Below, one piece after another: positions 8,209 to 18,261 of a DNA stretch of 64,000 nt (the first letter of the stretch is position 1; each line of letters begins with the position of its first letter). Below the pieces are notes generated by a model. It saw nothing but the letters and a program-made list of their open reading frames with translations, had not been told where the DNA came from and made no database searches. The translations under genes were made by a program, and so were the position numbers. The stretch comes from Cellvibrionaceae bacterium 1162T.S.0a.05. Lineage in GTDB: Bacteria; Pseudomonadota; Gammaproteobacteria; Pseudomonadales; Cellvibrionaceae. The stretch is taken from positions 351,501-415,500 of the forward strand of contig LANB01000001.1 of assembly GCA_000964245.1 (NCBI GenBank). Direction: 5' to 3'.

Positions 8209-9489
8209 ATGAAAGTCCTTTTGGTCGAAGACAGTCCTACATTACGGCATACAATGAGTAAATTCATTGAAGATGCCGGCCACGAAGTGCTCTGCGCCGA
8301 AGACGGCGAAACCGCCATGCAAATCGTTGAAAACGCCCCTGTGGACATTATTTTTATGGATGTCCAGATGCCGGGGCTTGATGGTTTTGAAACGACACGC
8401 CTGATTCGCGAAGGCATGGGCGACTTCTGGATTCCCATTATATTTGTTACAGGTGAAAGCGGTGATGATAGTTACACCGAGGGCATTGACGCCGGTGGTG
8501 ATGACTATTTAATAAAACCGGTGAGCGGAACCATTGTTCGCGCAAAAATCCGGGCAATGGAACGCATTGTTGATATGCGCAATCAATTGACGCGCCTGAA
8601 CCGGGAACTTCGCGAAGTGAGCCAGCGCGACAGCCTGACCAACCTCTACAACCGCCGCACCTTTGAAGACAAGGGGCTGGAACAATGGCGCCTCGCAACC
8701 CGCAATCGCGACCCAATGACCTTATTGCTGATCGACATTGACCATTTCAAACTCTACAACGATACCTACGGCCACCCGGCGGGTGATGAATGCATCGTTA
8801 AAGTTGTTGAAGTCCTGAAAGCCTGCATGAGTCGACCCGGCGATATTCTGGCACGCTTTGGCGGCGAAGAGTTTGTTGCCCTGCTGCCCAATACACCGGA
8901 ACGCGGCGCCGAGCACATTGCCGACGAAATTCGCCGTACCTTGCATGAGCTCAATATTCGCCACCGTACCTCTTTAAGCTCCGACCGTGTAAGCGTGAGC
9001 ATTGGCGGCTCCATTATCAACTACACCACCGGAACCCATTTAAACGAGCAAATTAAATACGCAGACCAAGCGCTCTACCAAAGTAAAAAGCGCGGTCGCA
9101 ACTGCGCCACCATTCGCCCCTTCCGGCCTCATCGCAAGGTTTTTGTTGTCGACAATGACGAGAGCAACCTGGCCAATATCAGCACCGCACTGGATGGGCA
9201 CTGCTTTCTGTCAACGTGCGCCTATCAAAATGATTGCATGCGCAAAATTCGTGAGTTTAATCCGGATCTGCTGCTGCTTGATATTGGCGGCCCGGACTCA
9301 CCGGGCTTGCAATACAGTCGCATGCTGAAAAAGGATTTAAAACTGGCAGGTAAACCGCGCTTGTTTATTTCTGATTTGGACACGGATTCGATGCACCACC
9401 TGGTGCAGGAAGAAGGCGCAGCTGGCTTGTTACATAAGCCCCTGGATTCGCATCAGTTAGTTGCGCGTGTGAATGAGTTTTTGCTGTAA
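8209..9489 (+). CDS. REC-GGDEF-REC diguanylate cyclase response regulator
   Basis: The protein has 426 residues from the ATG at 8209; an in-frame ATG further upstream would add 29 residues before the receiver strand MKVLLVEDSP. The N-terminal receiver domain has the phospho-acceptor Asp51 (FMDVQMPG), Thr81 and Lys103. A short linker leads to a GGDEF domain with DIDHFKLYND, GHPAGDE and an intact GGEEF (218-222). An inhibitory RxxD site (R209-D212) lies five residues before GGEEF, so product inhibition by c-di-GMP is expected. A second, diverged receiver-like domain follows from about residue 315 (VVDNDES, LLLLDIGGPD) and ends with a LHKPLD segment. The predicted activity is synthesis of c-di-GMP from two GTP, controlled by phosphorylation. 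No cognate kinase gene is adjacent. Confidence 0.9.
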   Translation: MKVLLVEDSPTLRHTMSKFIEDAGHEVLCAEDGETAMQIVENAPVDIIFMDVQMPGLDGFETTRLIREGMGDFWIPIIFVTGESGDDSYTEGIDAGGDDYLIKPVSGTIVRAKIRAMERIVDMRNQLTRLNRELREVSQRDSLTNLYNRRTFEDKGLEQWRLATRNRDPMTLLLIDIDHFKLYNDTYGHPAGDECIVKVVEVLKACMSRPGDILARFGGEEFVALLPNTPERGAEHIADEIRRTLHELNIRHRTSLSSDRVSVSIGGSIINYTTGTHLNEQIKYADQALYQSKKRGRNCATIRPFRPHRKVFVVDNDESNLANISTALDGHCFLSTCAYQNDCMRKIREFNPDLLLLDIGGPDSPGLQYSRMLKKDLKLAGKPRLFISDLDTDSMHHLVQEEGAAGLLHKPLDSHQLVARVNEFLL

Positions 9490-9517
9490 ATGCCGGAGCC
9501 AGAGATAGCCCGCAATC

Positions 9518-10528
9518 CTATCCGCGTGTGTGATACCAATTCACGCGTTGTGCGTGTTTATCGACATCATCAACCACGTCCAGAACGAGCGCAAACAGGG
9601 CCATCCGCACCAACACCCCGTTGTCCGTTTGGCGGAAAATCGCCAGGTTCGGATTCTCGTCCAGATCCTTATCCAGTTCATTGGCTTCCGCCCGTGAATC
9701 GCGTGGCAAGGGGTGCATGATGACCGTATTGGGTTCGCAATAACGCGTGTAGATCGCCTGGTTTAAACGAAAACGGCCGCGGTACAGGTCCGCCTCTTCC
9801 TTGCTGGCAAAACGCTCCTCCTGGATACGCGTTGAATAGACGATATCGACATGTTGGATGCTCGGCGTCAACTCGGTAGAAACGTCCACCACATGGCCCG
9901 CTTCACGCAATTTTTCAATGTATTTCTCAGGCATCGCCAATTCCACAGGCGATACCAACACAATCTGCATATTTTTATAGAGCGCCATCAAACGTGCCAG
10001 AGAATGCACCGTTCGGCCATAGCGCAAATCGCCAATCATTGCCACGCGCAAGCCGTCAAGCGCACCGCCCTTGGCTTTGATTTCCTTTTGAATGGTGTAC
10101 AAATCGAGCAGGGCCTGAGTCGGGTGCTCGTTTGCCCCGTCCCCGCCATTGATGACAGGTACCCGGCTTGCGGATGCAAACTCAGCAACCGATCCTGGCT
10201 CGGGGTGACGCATACAAATTACATCAGAATATCCGCTAAGTACTCGGGCGGTGTCATAAAGGGATTCGCCTTTGGCGATCGCGGAGGTTTGTACGCCTGT
10301 GGTTTCGCGTACGTTGCCACCCAACAGGTTGAAGGCACAGCCGAAACTGACGCGTGTCCGCGTACTGGGCTCGAAAAACATATTGCCGAGAATCGCGCCC
10401 TCCAGCACCCGGGTAACCTTGCGGCGCAAGGCATAGGGTTCCATTTCGTCTGCGACACGGAAAATTTCTTCGATGTCTCCGCGTTCAAATTGGTCGATTG
10501 AGAGGATATGGGCGCCGGCAAACTTCAA
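9518..10528 (-). CDS. pyrB: Aspartate carbamoyltransferase catalytic subunit
   Basis: Catalyses carbamoyl phosphate plus aspartate to N-carbamoylaspartate, the committed step of pyrimidine synthesis. In 336 residues the signature FEPSTRTR (about residues 52-59), the AIAKGESLYDT loop, the RHPEPGSV segment, GANEHPTQALLD and the C-terminal MHPLPRDSR are all present, so the active site looks complete. The start is TTG at 10528, with AGGAG about 9 nt upstream. No pyrI regulatory subunit gene or pyrC-like gene is adjacent, so control at the enzyme level cannot be judged here. A sigma-70-like promoter is visible upstream, and the gene converges on the diguanylate cyclase gene with a 28-bp gap. Confidence 0.95.
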   Translation of the reverse strand: MKFAGAHILSIDQFERGDIEEIFRVADEMEPYALRRKVTRVLEGAILGNMFFEPSTRTRVSFGCAFNLLGGNVRETTGVQTSAIAKGESLYDTARVLSGYSDVICMRHPEPGSVAEFASASRVPVINGGDGANEHPTQALLDLYTIQKEIKAKGGALDGLRVAMIGDLRYGRTVHSLARLMALYKNMQIVLVSPVELAMPEKYIEKLREAGHVVDVSTELTPSIQHVDIVYSTRIQEERFASKEEADLYRGRFRLNQAIYTRYCEPNTVIMHPLPRDSRAEANELDKDLDENPNLAIFRQTDNGVLVRMALFALVLDVVDDVDKHAQRVNWYHTRG

Positions 10529-10542
10529 CTTGAGACTCTCCT

Positions 10543-10568
10543 GATAGATATTGCTAGTAGGTATTGCT
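10543..10568. repeat. Two tandem 13-bp repeats in the pyrB leader
   Basis: GATAGATATTGCT (10543-10555) is followed directly by AGTAGGTATTGCT (10556-10568), with 10 of 13 bases matching. They lie between the predicted pyrB promoter and its TTG start. They may be a binding site or chance duplication. Confidence 0.35.
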
Positions 10569-10593
10569 GGTAAATTTTACGCAAACGGCCGCT

Positions 10594-10621
10594 ATTCTAG
10601 CGCCCCTTCGGCAAGACTCAA
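10594..10621 (-). promoter_or_regulatory. Predicted sigma-70 promoter of pyrB
   Basis: On the minus strand TTGAGT (10616-10621) and TAGAAT (10594-10599) are separated by 16 bp, close to the -35/-10 consensus. The start point would fall near 10587, giving a leader of about 60 nt before the TTG start. Confidence 0.5.
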
Positions 10622-10698
10622 TCGATATTTTGCTCCTCTGGAGGCAAAGTCGGTCTATCTTTAATAAAAGACGCCACCAACAAGGACACTTACCCACC

Positions 10699-11589
10699 GT
10701 GAGCACCACCCCGGAGACCCTGGTCAAATACTGCTCTATCGAGACCGCCTGCGCGATTCTTGAGCATCGAACATTGCGCTGGTCTTCGCCTGTCTGTTTT
10801 GGTGACCCTCTGGAATTGACTTACAACTCGAGGTTTCAATTTGAAAAAAGCGAGATGCTGCCCGCAGCAATTAAATTGGCCTCCGGTATGATTTTCTCGC
10901 GCGATGCGCCCCAGGGCGACACGCCGCTCATCAATGCAATACGGCGATGGCGCGATGACGACCGCTTTCAATCTGCCGAAGAAGCCGAAGTAGTTCTGAA
11001 AGAACTGCTGGAAAAAATGATCGACGCGCGCTTTGGCTATATGGATAAACTGCTCAGTGTTTGGAAAAACTACAATAAAAAACTGCGTGTGTGTTGTTTC
11101 TATGAATCACAGGCAAACCTGCTGGCCTGGCAACACTACGCCGACAAACATCGCGGTGTAGCACTGTGTTTCAATACCGGTGAATACAGTGGCCTGAAGA
11201 AAGCGACGCCCGTAATCTACACGGAAGACAGACCTGAATTAACCAGCCTGCAGGAACAATTGAATGCGATTATCTTGAACGAAAAAGATCGAACTGCAGA
11301 ACGTTTTACTCAAAACCATCTCCTTAAGGCCCGCCAATTTAAATTGGATCAGGAATGGCGCTGCAGCCGTGAAAGCCCCGCCACTGAAATCAGTAGCGAG
11401 CCCAACAACTGGCATGACGATATCAAGTTTGAGCGCAGTGATTTGACTGGTCTGTGTTTTGGGCTCGCGACATCTGAAAAGGATAAATCTAAAATTCAGG
11501 ATCGCATCAGTGCTGAGTATTCGGCAATAAAACTACAACAAGCAGTATTGAATGAAGGAAAGTTTTCCCTTGCTTTCAATAAGGTTTAA
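10699..11589 (+). CDS. DUF2971 domain-containing protein
   Basis: A cytoplasmic protein of about 296 residues from the GTG at 10699 (an in-frame ATG at 10564 would add 45 residues overlapping the pyrB promoter). The DUF2971 features are a VKYCSIETACAILEHRTLRWSS start, the PVCFGDPLELTY block and, in the middle, a CCFYESQANLLAWQHYADKHRGVALCF stretch ending in FNTGEY. The family is often found in accessory or defence-like contexts, but its biochemical role is not established, and nothing in the neighbours (pyrB, zntB) indicates one. The start is uncertain because the AAGGA sequence lies about 12 nt before the GTG. Confidence 0.75.
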   Translation: MSTTPETLVKYCSIETACAILEHRTLRWSSPVCFGDPLELTYNSRFQFEKSEMLPAAIKLASGMIFSRDAPQGDTPLINAIRRWRDDDRFQSAEEAEVVLKELLEKMIDARFGYMDKLLSVWKNYNKKLRVCCFYESQANLLAWQHYADKHRGVALCFNTGEYSGLKKATPVIYTEDRPELTSLQEQLNAIILNEKDRTAERFTQNHLLKARQFKLDQEWRCSRESPATEISSEPNNWHDDIKFERSDLTGLCFGLATSEKDKSKIQDRISAEYSAIKLQQAVLNEGKFSLAFNKV

Positions 11590-11595
11590 TTCGTA

Positions 11596-12567
11596 TTAAA
11601 ACCACTTCAGCAATTTGAATATCGCAACTTGCGTAAGTATCAAGCCCGTTAGCGCCATACTGAATATCGTAAATGCATGACTATTATCCACACCCGGCAT
11701 ACCGCCGATATTGATACCAAACAAGCCTGTAAGAAAACCCAGAGGCAGAAAAATTGCCGTGATCACGGATAACAGATACAAATTGCGGTTGAGCTTATCA
11801 CTCAGGGCGTTGACCAATTCATCCTTCACGACCTGCGCACGCTCCCGGATTGCATCAAGGTCTTCAATATTGCGCATCAAGAGATCCTGAGCTTCGTGAA
11901 TGCGACGCAAATTAAGCGCGCTTAACCAGGGCACCTCTTCATAGCGCAATTGATTAATCGCATCTTTTTGCGGTGCGATGTAACGACGTAACAAAATGGC
12001 TGAACGTCTTACGTCGGAGATATCCGCGCGCAGTTGCCTATCCGGTTTATCCAACACCCGCTCTTCCAAGGCATCGAGAGTGTCGTACAGTTCCGAAATA
12101 GACACTTCAATGTAGCTAAGCATTGTTGAGCACACTTGTGAAAATATATCGCCAATGGTTTTCGGGCCATTGTTATTATCAAGCGTGGTACCAACGTGAG
12201 TGACCGCTCGCGATTTACGGAAACGTAAACTGACTATCCGATTTGCCGTAATCCAGAAGCGCACCGCCAACATATCTTCAGGGTTTTGGCCTTCGTTATG
12301 ATTGATTGCTCTCAGAATAACGAGGTGGCCGTGTTCCAGACTCAACACCCGGGGCCGCGCATCGGGGGCAAACATTGCACTTAAGGTATCTTCATCAATT
12401 TCGCTGGCAATGGCGCGTATCCAGCTTTCTGTTTCTGGATGGTTTGCATCAAAGTGAACCCAATAAGGCGGCGCACAATTTTTAATGTCTTCCAGGCTTT
12501 TCAGTTCAGTCGCACCGCCCTTGCCATTCAAGGCTTTTCCAAAAACCAGGGGTCGTTCATCAGTCAT
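11596..12567 (-). CDS. zntB: Zinc transporter ZntB (CorA family)
   Basis: Inner-membrane CorA-type channel of about 323 residues. A cytoplasmic alpha/beta domain precedes a long helical stalk (about residues 130-250). Two C-terminal transmembrane helices follow, separated by the pore-loop signature GINIGGMPG. This GxNxGG loop is the ZntB variant of the GMN motif of CorA magnesium channels, which points to zinc rather than magnesium. The ATG at 12567 is preferred because GGAG lies 6 nt upstream; an ATG at 12600 is also in frame. The gene follows tamB in the same direction, with a short gap after tamB's stop on the other side. Confidence 0.88.
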   Translation of the reverse strand: MTDERPLVFGKALNGKGGATELKSLEDIKNCAPPYWVHFDANHPETESWIRAIASEIDEDTLSAMFAPDARPRVLSLEHGHLVILRAINHNEGQNPEDMLAVRFWITANRIVSLRFRKSRAVTHVGTTLDNNNGPKTIGDIFSQVCSTMLSYIEVSISELYDTLDALEERVLDKPDRQLRADISDVRRSAILLRRYIAPQKDAINQLRYEEVPWLSALNLRRIHEAQDLLMRNIEDLDAIRERAQVVKDELVNALSDKLNRNLYLLSVITAIFLPLGFLTGLFGINIGGMPGVDNSHAFTIFSMALTGLILTQVAIFKLLKWF

Positions 12568-12615
12568 AGTAAGCTCCGCAGTGGTCATTGACTGTTTCAT
12601 TCGGTCGGGTTGCTA

Positions 12616-15600
12616 TTAATAATCTTTCTTCCACTTTAATTCTGCACCCACGGTCCCATCTTTTCCACCCGCGGTGCTTTCGAGGCTGAGCCGCGGCGTG
12701 AGTTCAACTTCAATTCTCCCTTTCCAGGGCTGGGTAGGATCAGGTGTATATTCCAATTCAAGATACACTTTTTCACTTAAATATTTGCCCACACCGACAT
12801 TGAGCCCCTGCTCGCCTTCTTGCCCATCCGCACTTTGTACGTAAAGTGTGTCGGCCCCTAATAATTCGCGGGTTGTAGCGATGGGATCAAAAAAGCTTGA
12901 GGAGGAGCCACGCAGTTTTTGTACCGCATTCGCCACCTGCAATGCTTCAATTGCTGTCATCTTTTTAATGGTTTTGCCAAAGATAATATAGGCAAGTATT
13001 TCATCTTCTGGCATTGCGGGCGTCGAACTCAATTCCACTGAGATCGCATTTCCTGAACCCTTGACCAAAGCACGAATTCGTACCCCTTGTTTTTCATACA
13101 CGGCGGGCAGGGAAATAAAAACAGACTCATTAACAAAATTAACGACTCCGGTTTCAAGAATAAATTTTTTGCCAAAAAACTCCATGCTTCCCCGTACAGT
13201 GCGGAATTCACCTTCGTAGCGAACATCCTTTGTGCTGCCACGGATCTTGATATCCCCCTCCAATTCAGCCTCCAAGCCTCGACCACGCAACCAGGCCTGA
13301 TGATGCGTACTGATGGTAATATCGAGCAATATCGTGGGCATGGGCAAGGCAGAACTGTTTGCCTCGCTGGCATTCTCCCCCTCATGAATTTCTTCAACAT
13401 CAAGCTCGGGAATGCTTGCCCCCCATTCTGTTTCATCCAGGAAGGCGGTGAGCGGCGAAATTTCGATTTCACCGGAGGCCAGCAGTGTTTTGGTCGAGCC
13501 ACTGATGTTGAGTTTTCCGGTTGCCAACATATCTACGGCAGGGTGCTTCAAAAGGTTGGCCTTGTCGACGACAAGCTCAAGATTGATGCGATCTTCTTTT
13601 GTCGATACCGCTGCACTTTGCTGGCGATTTTTTTCAACACTCACATTTTCGATCAATGAGCCGAGATCAAAATCACCTGTCAGTTGAAATGAACCTTGAT
13701 AGCCATCATCAGCCTGGCATTCATACAAACGAATTAAATGGCCCACCGCTTCCAGTTTACAGGCTGCATTGCGTAACACTGTACCGCTGACCGTATTTTC
13801 ATAAGCGCTGTCGGCGATCTCGATACTACCTTTGAGATCAGGCTGCCCGAGGTTGCCGTCCAGTTTCAGCACTGTCGTGAGTTCTCCACTGAAACGATGA
13901 ATATCCGGGTCTACCATAAGGGAAAACAAGCGCAAACGCGTATTGCCTTGCAAATTAAACTTCAACGGAAGTTCATGTAAAGGCTTTTTATGATTGACAA
14001 AATCCAGGTAAGGCGGCAATGAAAAAACCGCGCGCAATTCACCCCCATCTGTATCCAGAGAATCCAGATTTGAACTCAAAATCAATTCATCTTTCACAGT
14101 TTGCAAAGTCACTTGCCAATCAAATGGCAAAGTACTTTTTTCGCCCTGCTGATCATAGACATTAAAGGCTGCGGAATAATGCAGGTTGCCATTGACATCC
14201 AGGTGTTGAATGGCCTTTTCATGCACTACGGCTGCAACTTGAATATTTGCAGATATTTTTCCAATATTTTCGTACCAACCGAAAGCCTGAAAAAGTTTTG
14301 CCGGAACGTTACCCGCCTGCAGATTGAGAGCAATATCTGTAGGGGTAAGTTGCCCATTAATGTTCAGCACGTCCTCATCAAAGGTCTTGAGCGTAAAGAT
14401 TTCAATCTCAATATCATCTTGCCTGCCATGCGCACGCGAAGAAAGTGAAAATGGAATATCTTCATAGCGCCCATGCGCATTCGCACTTAATTCAAATAAC
14501 GGCTTGGTCAAGTTTCCCGACGCTTTCACATCCGCATCCAGTATTGCTTCCAAACCTTCCGGTAGCGGCACCTTTAGCAGCGTCAGGCTTTCTACAGGAA
14601 ATGCACGCGTCACAAATTGCAAATCCAGTTCTCGCGTCTGAATATCGATATCCCCGCTTGCATGTGCAAGCCCGTTTAATGCTTCAAGCTCAAATTTTCT
14701 GACTGTCACACGGTTGCTTTGTTTAGCCAGTTGGACTTGTAAGCTCAGAGCCTCATTGAGGTAACGTCCGTGCATATCGGCGTTAACTTCACCTTCAAGT
14801 TTTTGAGGGTCAGTGTAGGGGCCTCGCACTTTTGCAAACAGGTTTTCAACGTGTAGATCTTCAACGGGCAAACTTAGACCCGGAAAAAATGCAAGCACGC
14901 GCTCCACTTGCAAGGTCTTGGCTACAAGTTCTAAATCCAATTGTTCTTGTCGTAAATTGACCTTACCTGCCAACCTTGCCGTCATGGCATCTATGGCCGT
15001 TTCAAGGTAATGGATTTTCACCTCGGCATTGTCGTAGTCAACTCTCGACTTGAAAGGCAGACGGTCTGAGTGCTGAAAAAGTGCTCCCGCCAATTCTGTT
15101 TCGACAATCAGCGCTTCGGGTTTACCTTTGAGTTTCACGCCGCCGCTCAAGATAGCTTTGGGCGCCTCTGGTACCCAGGCCTGAATTAAGTCCAGGGAAA
15201 AACTGTGTAACATCAGTGAGAGGTCTAAAGTATTGTCGACTATCGAACCATTGACCTCTAACAGGGCGTTTTGCTCTGCGCTCAATTGCAAATGGATATC
15301 TTTAAAGGCTTTATCTGCAGCAAGAATGTTTACCGAAGCGTCCGCATTAAAATTTCGATCAAACAACGGGAATTCAAGCTGGCTTAGCTGTAGCTCGTGC
15401 GTTTCCCCGGCGAGCTTATGGTTTAGCTGAAAGCGTGCATCCAGATTTTGGTCCACGGGTAATTTTAATTTTCCACCGATGAACCCTCCTGCCTGTTCTT
15501 TCACTTCTGCATGGAGAGTGGTTTGTGAATTTACCGCATCGAGATTACTCGAAATATTTATAGAAAAGTGTTTTTCATTCAAAGACTGAAGAGAAAGGTC

Positions 15601-16158
15601 AATTTCCAACGGCGTCGCTCGATGCCAAAATCCGGCAGCCTCAAGACTCGATTCGGGAAATAACAATTGCTGGCCGCTCTCCTGAAACTGGAAAATAGCA
15701 ACGCTCTGTATTTGCAGCTCGTCAATGGTAACTTCAGGGAAATTTTCTGGAAGCGCAATACTGAGACTTTTCTGCTGCTCACTATTTTTGCCTTTCTCGG
15801 ATTCTGGTAAAAAAAGCGAGAGTTGCTGGGCACTGAAAGAAGCAATATGAACGTGACGATCCAGTAGCGCTTTAAAGTCGAAATGCAATGCAAATTTCTC
15901 GACTATCAACACGTCCTTGTTGTTCATAATCACATGTAAACGCGATGCCTGCCATTGCCCCAGCGATGCGCTGGCGAGACCTTCTACGTGTAACTGTATA
16001 TGCGCAGGTAAGAAGCCAGGTATTTTTTGTACAATCAGTTTGCGACCACTTTCAGTGCCTATTAAAAACCCGACACACCCCAAACACAGTAGGATAAGTA
16101 CAAGCAAACTAACAAGTGTACGTAAAAACCATTTTGTAAAAAGGGGAAAGCGACGCAT
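12616..16158 (-). CDS. tamB: Translocation and assembly module subunit TamB
   Basis: A 1180-residue AsmA-like protein with one N-terminal membrane anchor (about residues 10-35) and a very long beta-rich periplasmic body. The last ~330 residues form the conserved TamB C-terminal domain (DUF490), with blocks such as VRYEGEFRTVRGSMEFFGKKF, LAYIIFGK and a GAELKW end. TamB bridges the inner and outer membranes, works with TamA in outer-membrane protein insertion, and is implicated in phospholipid transport. The length is close to that of the E. coli protein (about 1260). Its ATG overlaps the tamA stop codon as TAATG, a sign of translational coupling. Confidence 0.93.
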   Translation of the reverse strand: MRRFPLFTKWFLRTLVSLLVLILLCLGCVGFLIGTESGRKLIVQKIPGFLPAHIQLHVEGLASASLGQWQASRLHVIMNNKDVLIVEKFALHFDFKALLDRHVHIASFSAQQLSLFLPESEKGKNSEQQKSLSIALPENFPEVTIDELQIQSVAIFQFQESGQQLLFPESSLEAAGFWHRATPLEIDLSLQSLNEKHFSINISSNLDAVNSQTTLHAEVKEQAGGFIGGKLKLPVDQNLDARFQLNHKLAGETHELQLSQLEFPLFDRNFNADASVNILAADKAFKDIHLQLSAEQNALLEVNGSIVDNTLDLSLMLHSFSLDLIQAWVPEAPKAILSGGVKLKGKPEALIVETELAGALFQHSDRLPFKSRVDYDNAEVKIHYLETAIDAMTARLAGKVNLRQEQLDLELVAKTLQVERVLAFFPGLSLPVEDLHVENLFAKVRGPYTDPQKLEGEVNADMHGRYLNEALSLQVQLAKQSNRVTVRKFELEALNGLAHASGDIDIQTRELDLQFVTRAFPVESLTLLKVPLPEGLEAILDADVKASGNLTKPLFELSANAHGRYEDIPFSLSSRAHGRQDDIEIEIFTLKTFDEDVLNINGQLTPTDIALNLQAGNVPAKLFQAFGWYENIGKISANIQVAAVVHEKAIQHLDVNGNLHYSAAFNVYDQQGEKSTLPFDWQVTLQTVKDELILSSNLDSLDTDGGELRAVFSLPPYLDFVNHKKPLHELPLKFNLQGNTRLRLFSLMVDPDIHRFSGELTTVLKLDGNLGQPDLKGSIEIADSAYENTVSGTVLRNAACKLEAVGHLIRLYECQADDGYQGSFQLTGDFDLGSLIENVSVEKNRQQSAAVSTKEDRINLELVVDKANLLKHPAVDMLATGKLNISGSTKTLLASGEIEISPLTAFLDETEWGASIPELDVEEIHEGENASEANSSALPMPTILLDITISTHHQAWLRGRGLEAELEGDIKIRGSTKDVRYEGEFRTVRGSMEFFGKKFILETGVVNFVNESVFISLPAVYEKQGVRIRALVKGSGNAISVELSSTPAMPEDEILAYIIFGKTIKKMTAIEALQVANAVQKLRGSSSSFFDPIATTRELLGADTLYVQSADGQEGEQGLNVGVGKYLSEKVYLELEYTPDPTQPWKGRIEVELTPRLSLESTAGGKDGTVGAELKWKKDY

Positions 16159-17984
16159 TAGAACGCCTGACCTATACTGATATAAAGTTGATAGTCGTCG
16201 TCAAGATCTTCTCGTTTATCCAAGGGAAAGCCCAGGTCAAGACGCAGCGGCGCAAAACTGGTGTAGTAACGTAAACCCAAACCCGCGCCCCAGAGTAAAT
16301 CTTCTCCAACTTCAGGCTCCTGGTTTTCGTATGCGTAACCACCATCAAGAAAAAGGACCATTCCCCACTGTTCAGTGAATTGTAAACGCAGCTCACTGGA
16401 CAACTCCGTAAACGACAAGCCTCCCTGCGGCACCTTATCTTCATCCAGCGGCCCAAGTGTTTGATAATTGTAACCACGCACTGAACCACCACCACCGGCG
16501 TAAAAACGAATATTGGCTGGCACACTGGGTCGCGGCGCTTGATTAATCCAACCACTGCTTGCTCGCACCGCCAGTGTCGGTTGCCAGGCCGCCTTGTTAA
16601 AGGTGTGATACGCGTGCAGCGAGCCACTGGTTTTAACAAAATCCAGGTCGTTGCTGCTGATGTCTTTATAGGGCCGAACTTGTACACTCGCCAGCCAACC
16701 GCGCTTCGGGTTTAAAATATTGTTCCGCTTGTCGTACTCAAGGGTGAGCGGTACAGACAACAGACTGAAAGAGTTTGTTTCTTCTTTATCAGTCACTCTC
16801 GAATGCTCGAATTCCAGCCCCACACCAGCTTTGACATTTTTAAGGAGAGCGCGAGAAAAAATAGCACCGGTTGACGCGCGCCGCGAATCAAACGCAACAC
16901 GTTCTTCCTGTTCTAATTTGGTAAAAAGCATCAATTCCTGGCGGTCAACCCAAATATCCGGAAATATTAATCGGCCTTCAAGCGTTTGCGCTCGCTGAGC
17001 AAGGTAACTGTCAAATTCGAGCTTTTGCCCTGCATGAAAAATATTTCTATGCTCCCAGTCGAGGCTCAAGCCAGCACCGTCCTTATCCTGATAACCCATA
17101 CCCACAGCCAGTGTTCTGTGGTGCCGCTCCGTTAAATTAAAGCGTACATCGACGAGACCGTCGTGAGGCTCACCAAGCTCAACCGAGACATTGGCAATCA
17201 GATTACTTTGCAAAAACGCCATACGACTGTCATCCAGCTTTCGGCGACTAAAACACTCTCCCGACGTTAAAGGTAGTTTTTTTCTGAGATAGTCCTCCTC
17301 AATACTGGAGAGCCCTTGCAATTCAATGTTGCCAAAATTAACAAGCGGACTCTCTGCCAAAAGAAAATCAACTTCCGCCTGTTTATTGGCGTGATAGATA
17401 CGCACATCCTTATTTAAACTGATTGTAAATAAACAATGATTTTCTGATAACCAGGCTTTCAGGCGCTCTTCTGCTTTCAACACGTCTTCAGCAATCAGGG
17501 CATCGCCGACTTTCAAACCGAGAACGGTTTCTTTTGGCAGCTGAATCCCCGTTGTGGTTACCAAACGAACTGCGGATATTCTGTAACGATTACCTTGCGT
17601 GACGTAATAGTGAACCTTGCCTTCACTCAAATTACTTTCTACACGCGCGCCATAATAGGCCTCGGCACGCAAACGTTTGACGAGCAACTCCCGCTCATAA
17701 TTGACAAACTTTCGAGGGTTGTTAAATTGCTGGAGTTGGGAATTAAGAGATCGCTGCCGCTGAATTTCCGACTTTAATAATTCAAGTAGGCCCTTGTTTT
17801 CAACATGCAATTGGAAGCCCGGACCGGCAGCGGCCTGCTCCTGGGCACTGAGACCCTGAACCAGACAGCTTGCAAGAAACAGAACGAATACAAGTCGATG
17901 TGCAAACATAAGGTCTGCGAGTCGAGCACACTGCCTTGATGCACTCCTGAATTGAAAAAACATGCCTGAGTAACTCTCCCCCAT
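16158..17984 (-). CDS. tamA: Autotransporter assembly complex protein TamA (BamA family)
   Basis: A 608-residue outer-membrane protein of the Omp85 family. A signal peptide lies around residues 26-47 (MFAHRLVFVLFLAS...). POTRA domains cover roughly residues 55-290, and a C-terminal 16-strand barrel has the typical VRGYNYQTLGP segment near residue 505 (the VRGY/F motif of Omp85 proteins). It ends in a terminal aromatic residue (GQAF). TamA inserts or assembles outer-membrane proteins together with TamB, encoded directly downstream with overlapping stop/start. The exact start is uncertain: ATGs at 17984, 17963 and 17909 are in frame and none has an ideal ribosome site. Confidence 0.93.
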   Translation of the reverse strand: MGESYSGMFFQFRSASRQCARLADLMFAHRLVFVLFLASCLVQGLSAQEQAAAGPGFQLHVENKGLLELLKSEIQRQRSLNSQLQQFNNPRKFVNYERELLVKRLRAEAYYGARVESNLSEGKVHYYVTQGNRYRISAVRLVTTTGIQLPKETVLGLKVGDALIAEDVLKAEERLKAWLSENHCLFTISLNKDVRIYHANKQAEVDFLLAESPLVNFGNIELQGLSSIEEDYLRKKLPLTSGECFSRRKLDDSRMAFLQSNLIANVSVELGEPHDGLVDVRFNLTERHHRTLAVGMGYQDKDGAGLSLDWEHRNIFHAGQKLEFDSYLAQRAQTLEGRLIFPDIWVDRQELMLFTKLEQEERVAFDSRRASTGAIFSRALLKNVKAGVGLEFEHSRVTDKEETNSFSLLSVPLTLEYDKRNNILNPKRGWLASVQVRPYKDISSNDLDFVKTSGSLHAYHTFNKAAWQPTLAVRASSGWINQAPRPSVPANIRFYAGGGGSVRGYNYQTLGPLDEDKVPQGGLSFTELSSELRLQFTEQWGMVLFLDGGYAYENQEPEVGEDLLWGAGLGLRYYTSFAPLRLDLGFPLDKREDLDDDYQLYISIGQAF

Positions 17985-18261
17985 TGAGCGTTATTTTACC
18001 TGCTCTTGGACCCGTTTAGATACCACAATATCCCTTCTTTTCGTTCGGGGCGGGCATTCTGGCTCTAGCCTGGCGCTGCTGAAAGTCCAACGGAAAAGGT
18101 GATTATGAAGGAGAGTGAAAACCAAAGCTGGAAAGTCACGAAAGAATGAACAACACCCTGGAAAAGGAATACGGATAAACGAGGCCCAGCGCCAGCCCAA
18201 AAGCGGGGAAAGCCATTATCTGAAGTGGCGGAAATTCCCTGCGCAATTGCAGGCCGTCAGA

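Noticed and set aside
9851-10501. 216-codon plus-strand ORF antisense to pyrB
   Set aside because: It lies wholly inside the conserved pyrB gene, its product has no recognisable features, and codon pattern follows the pyrB frame.
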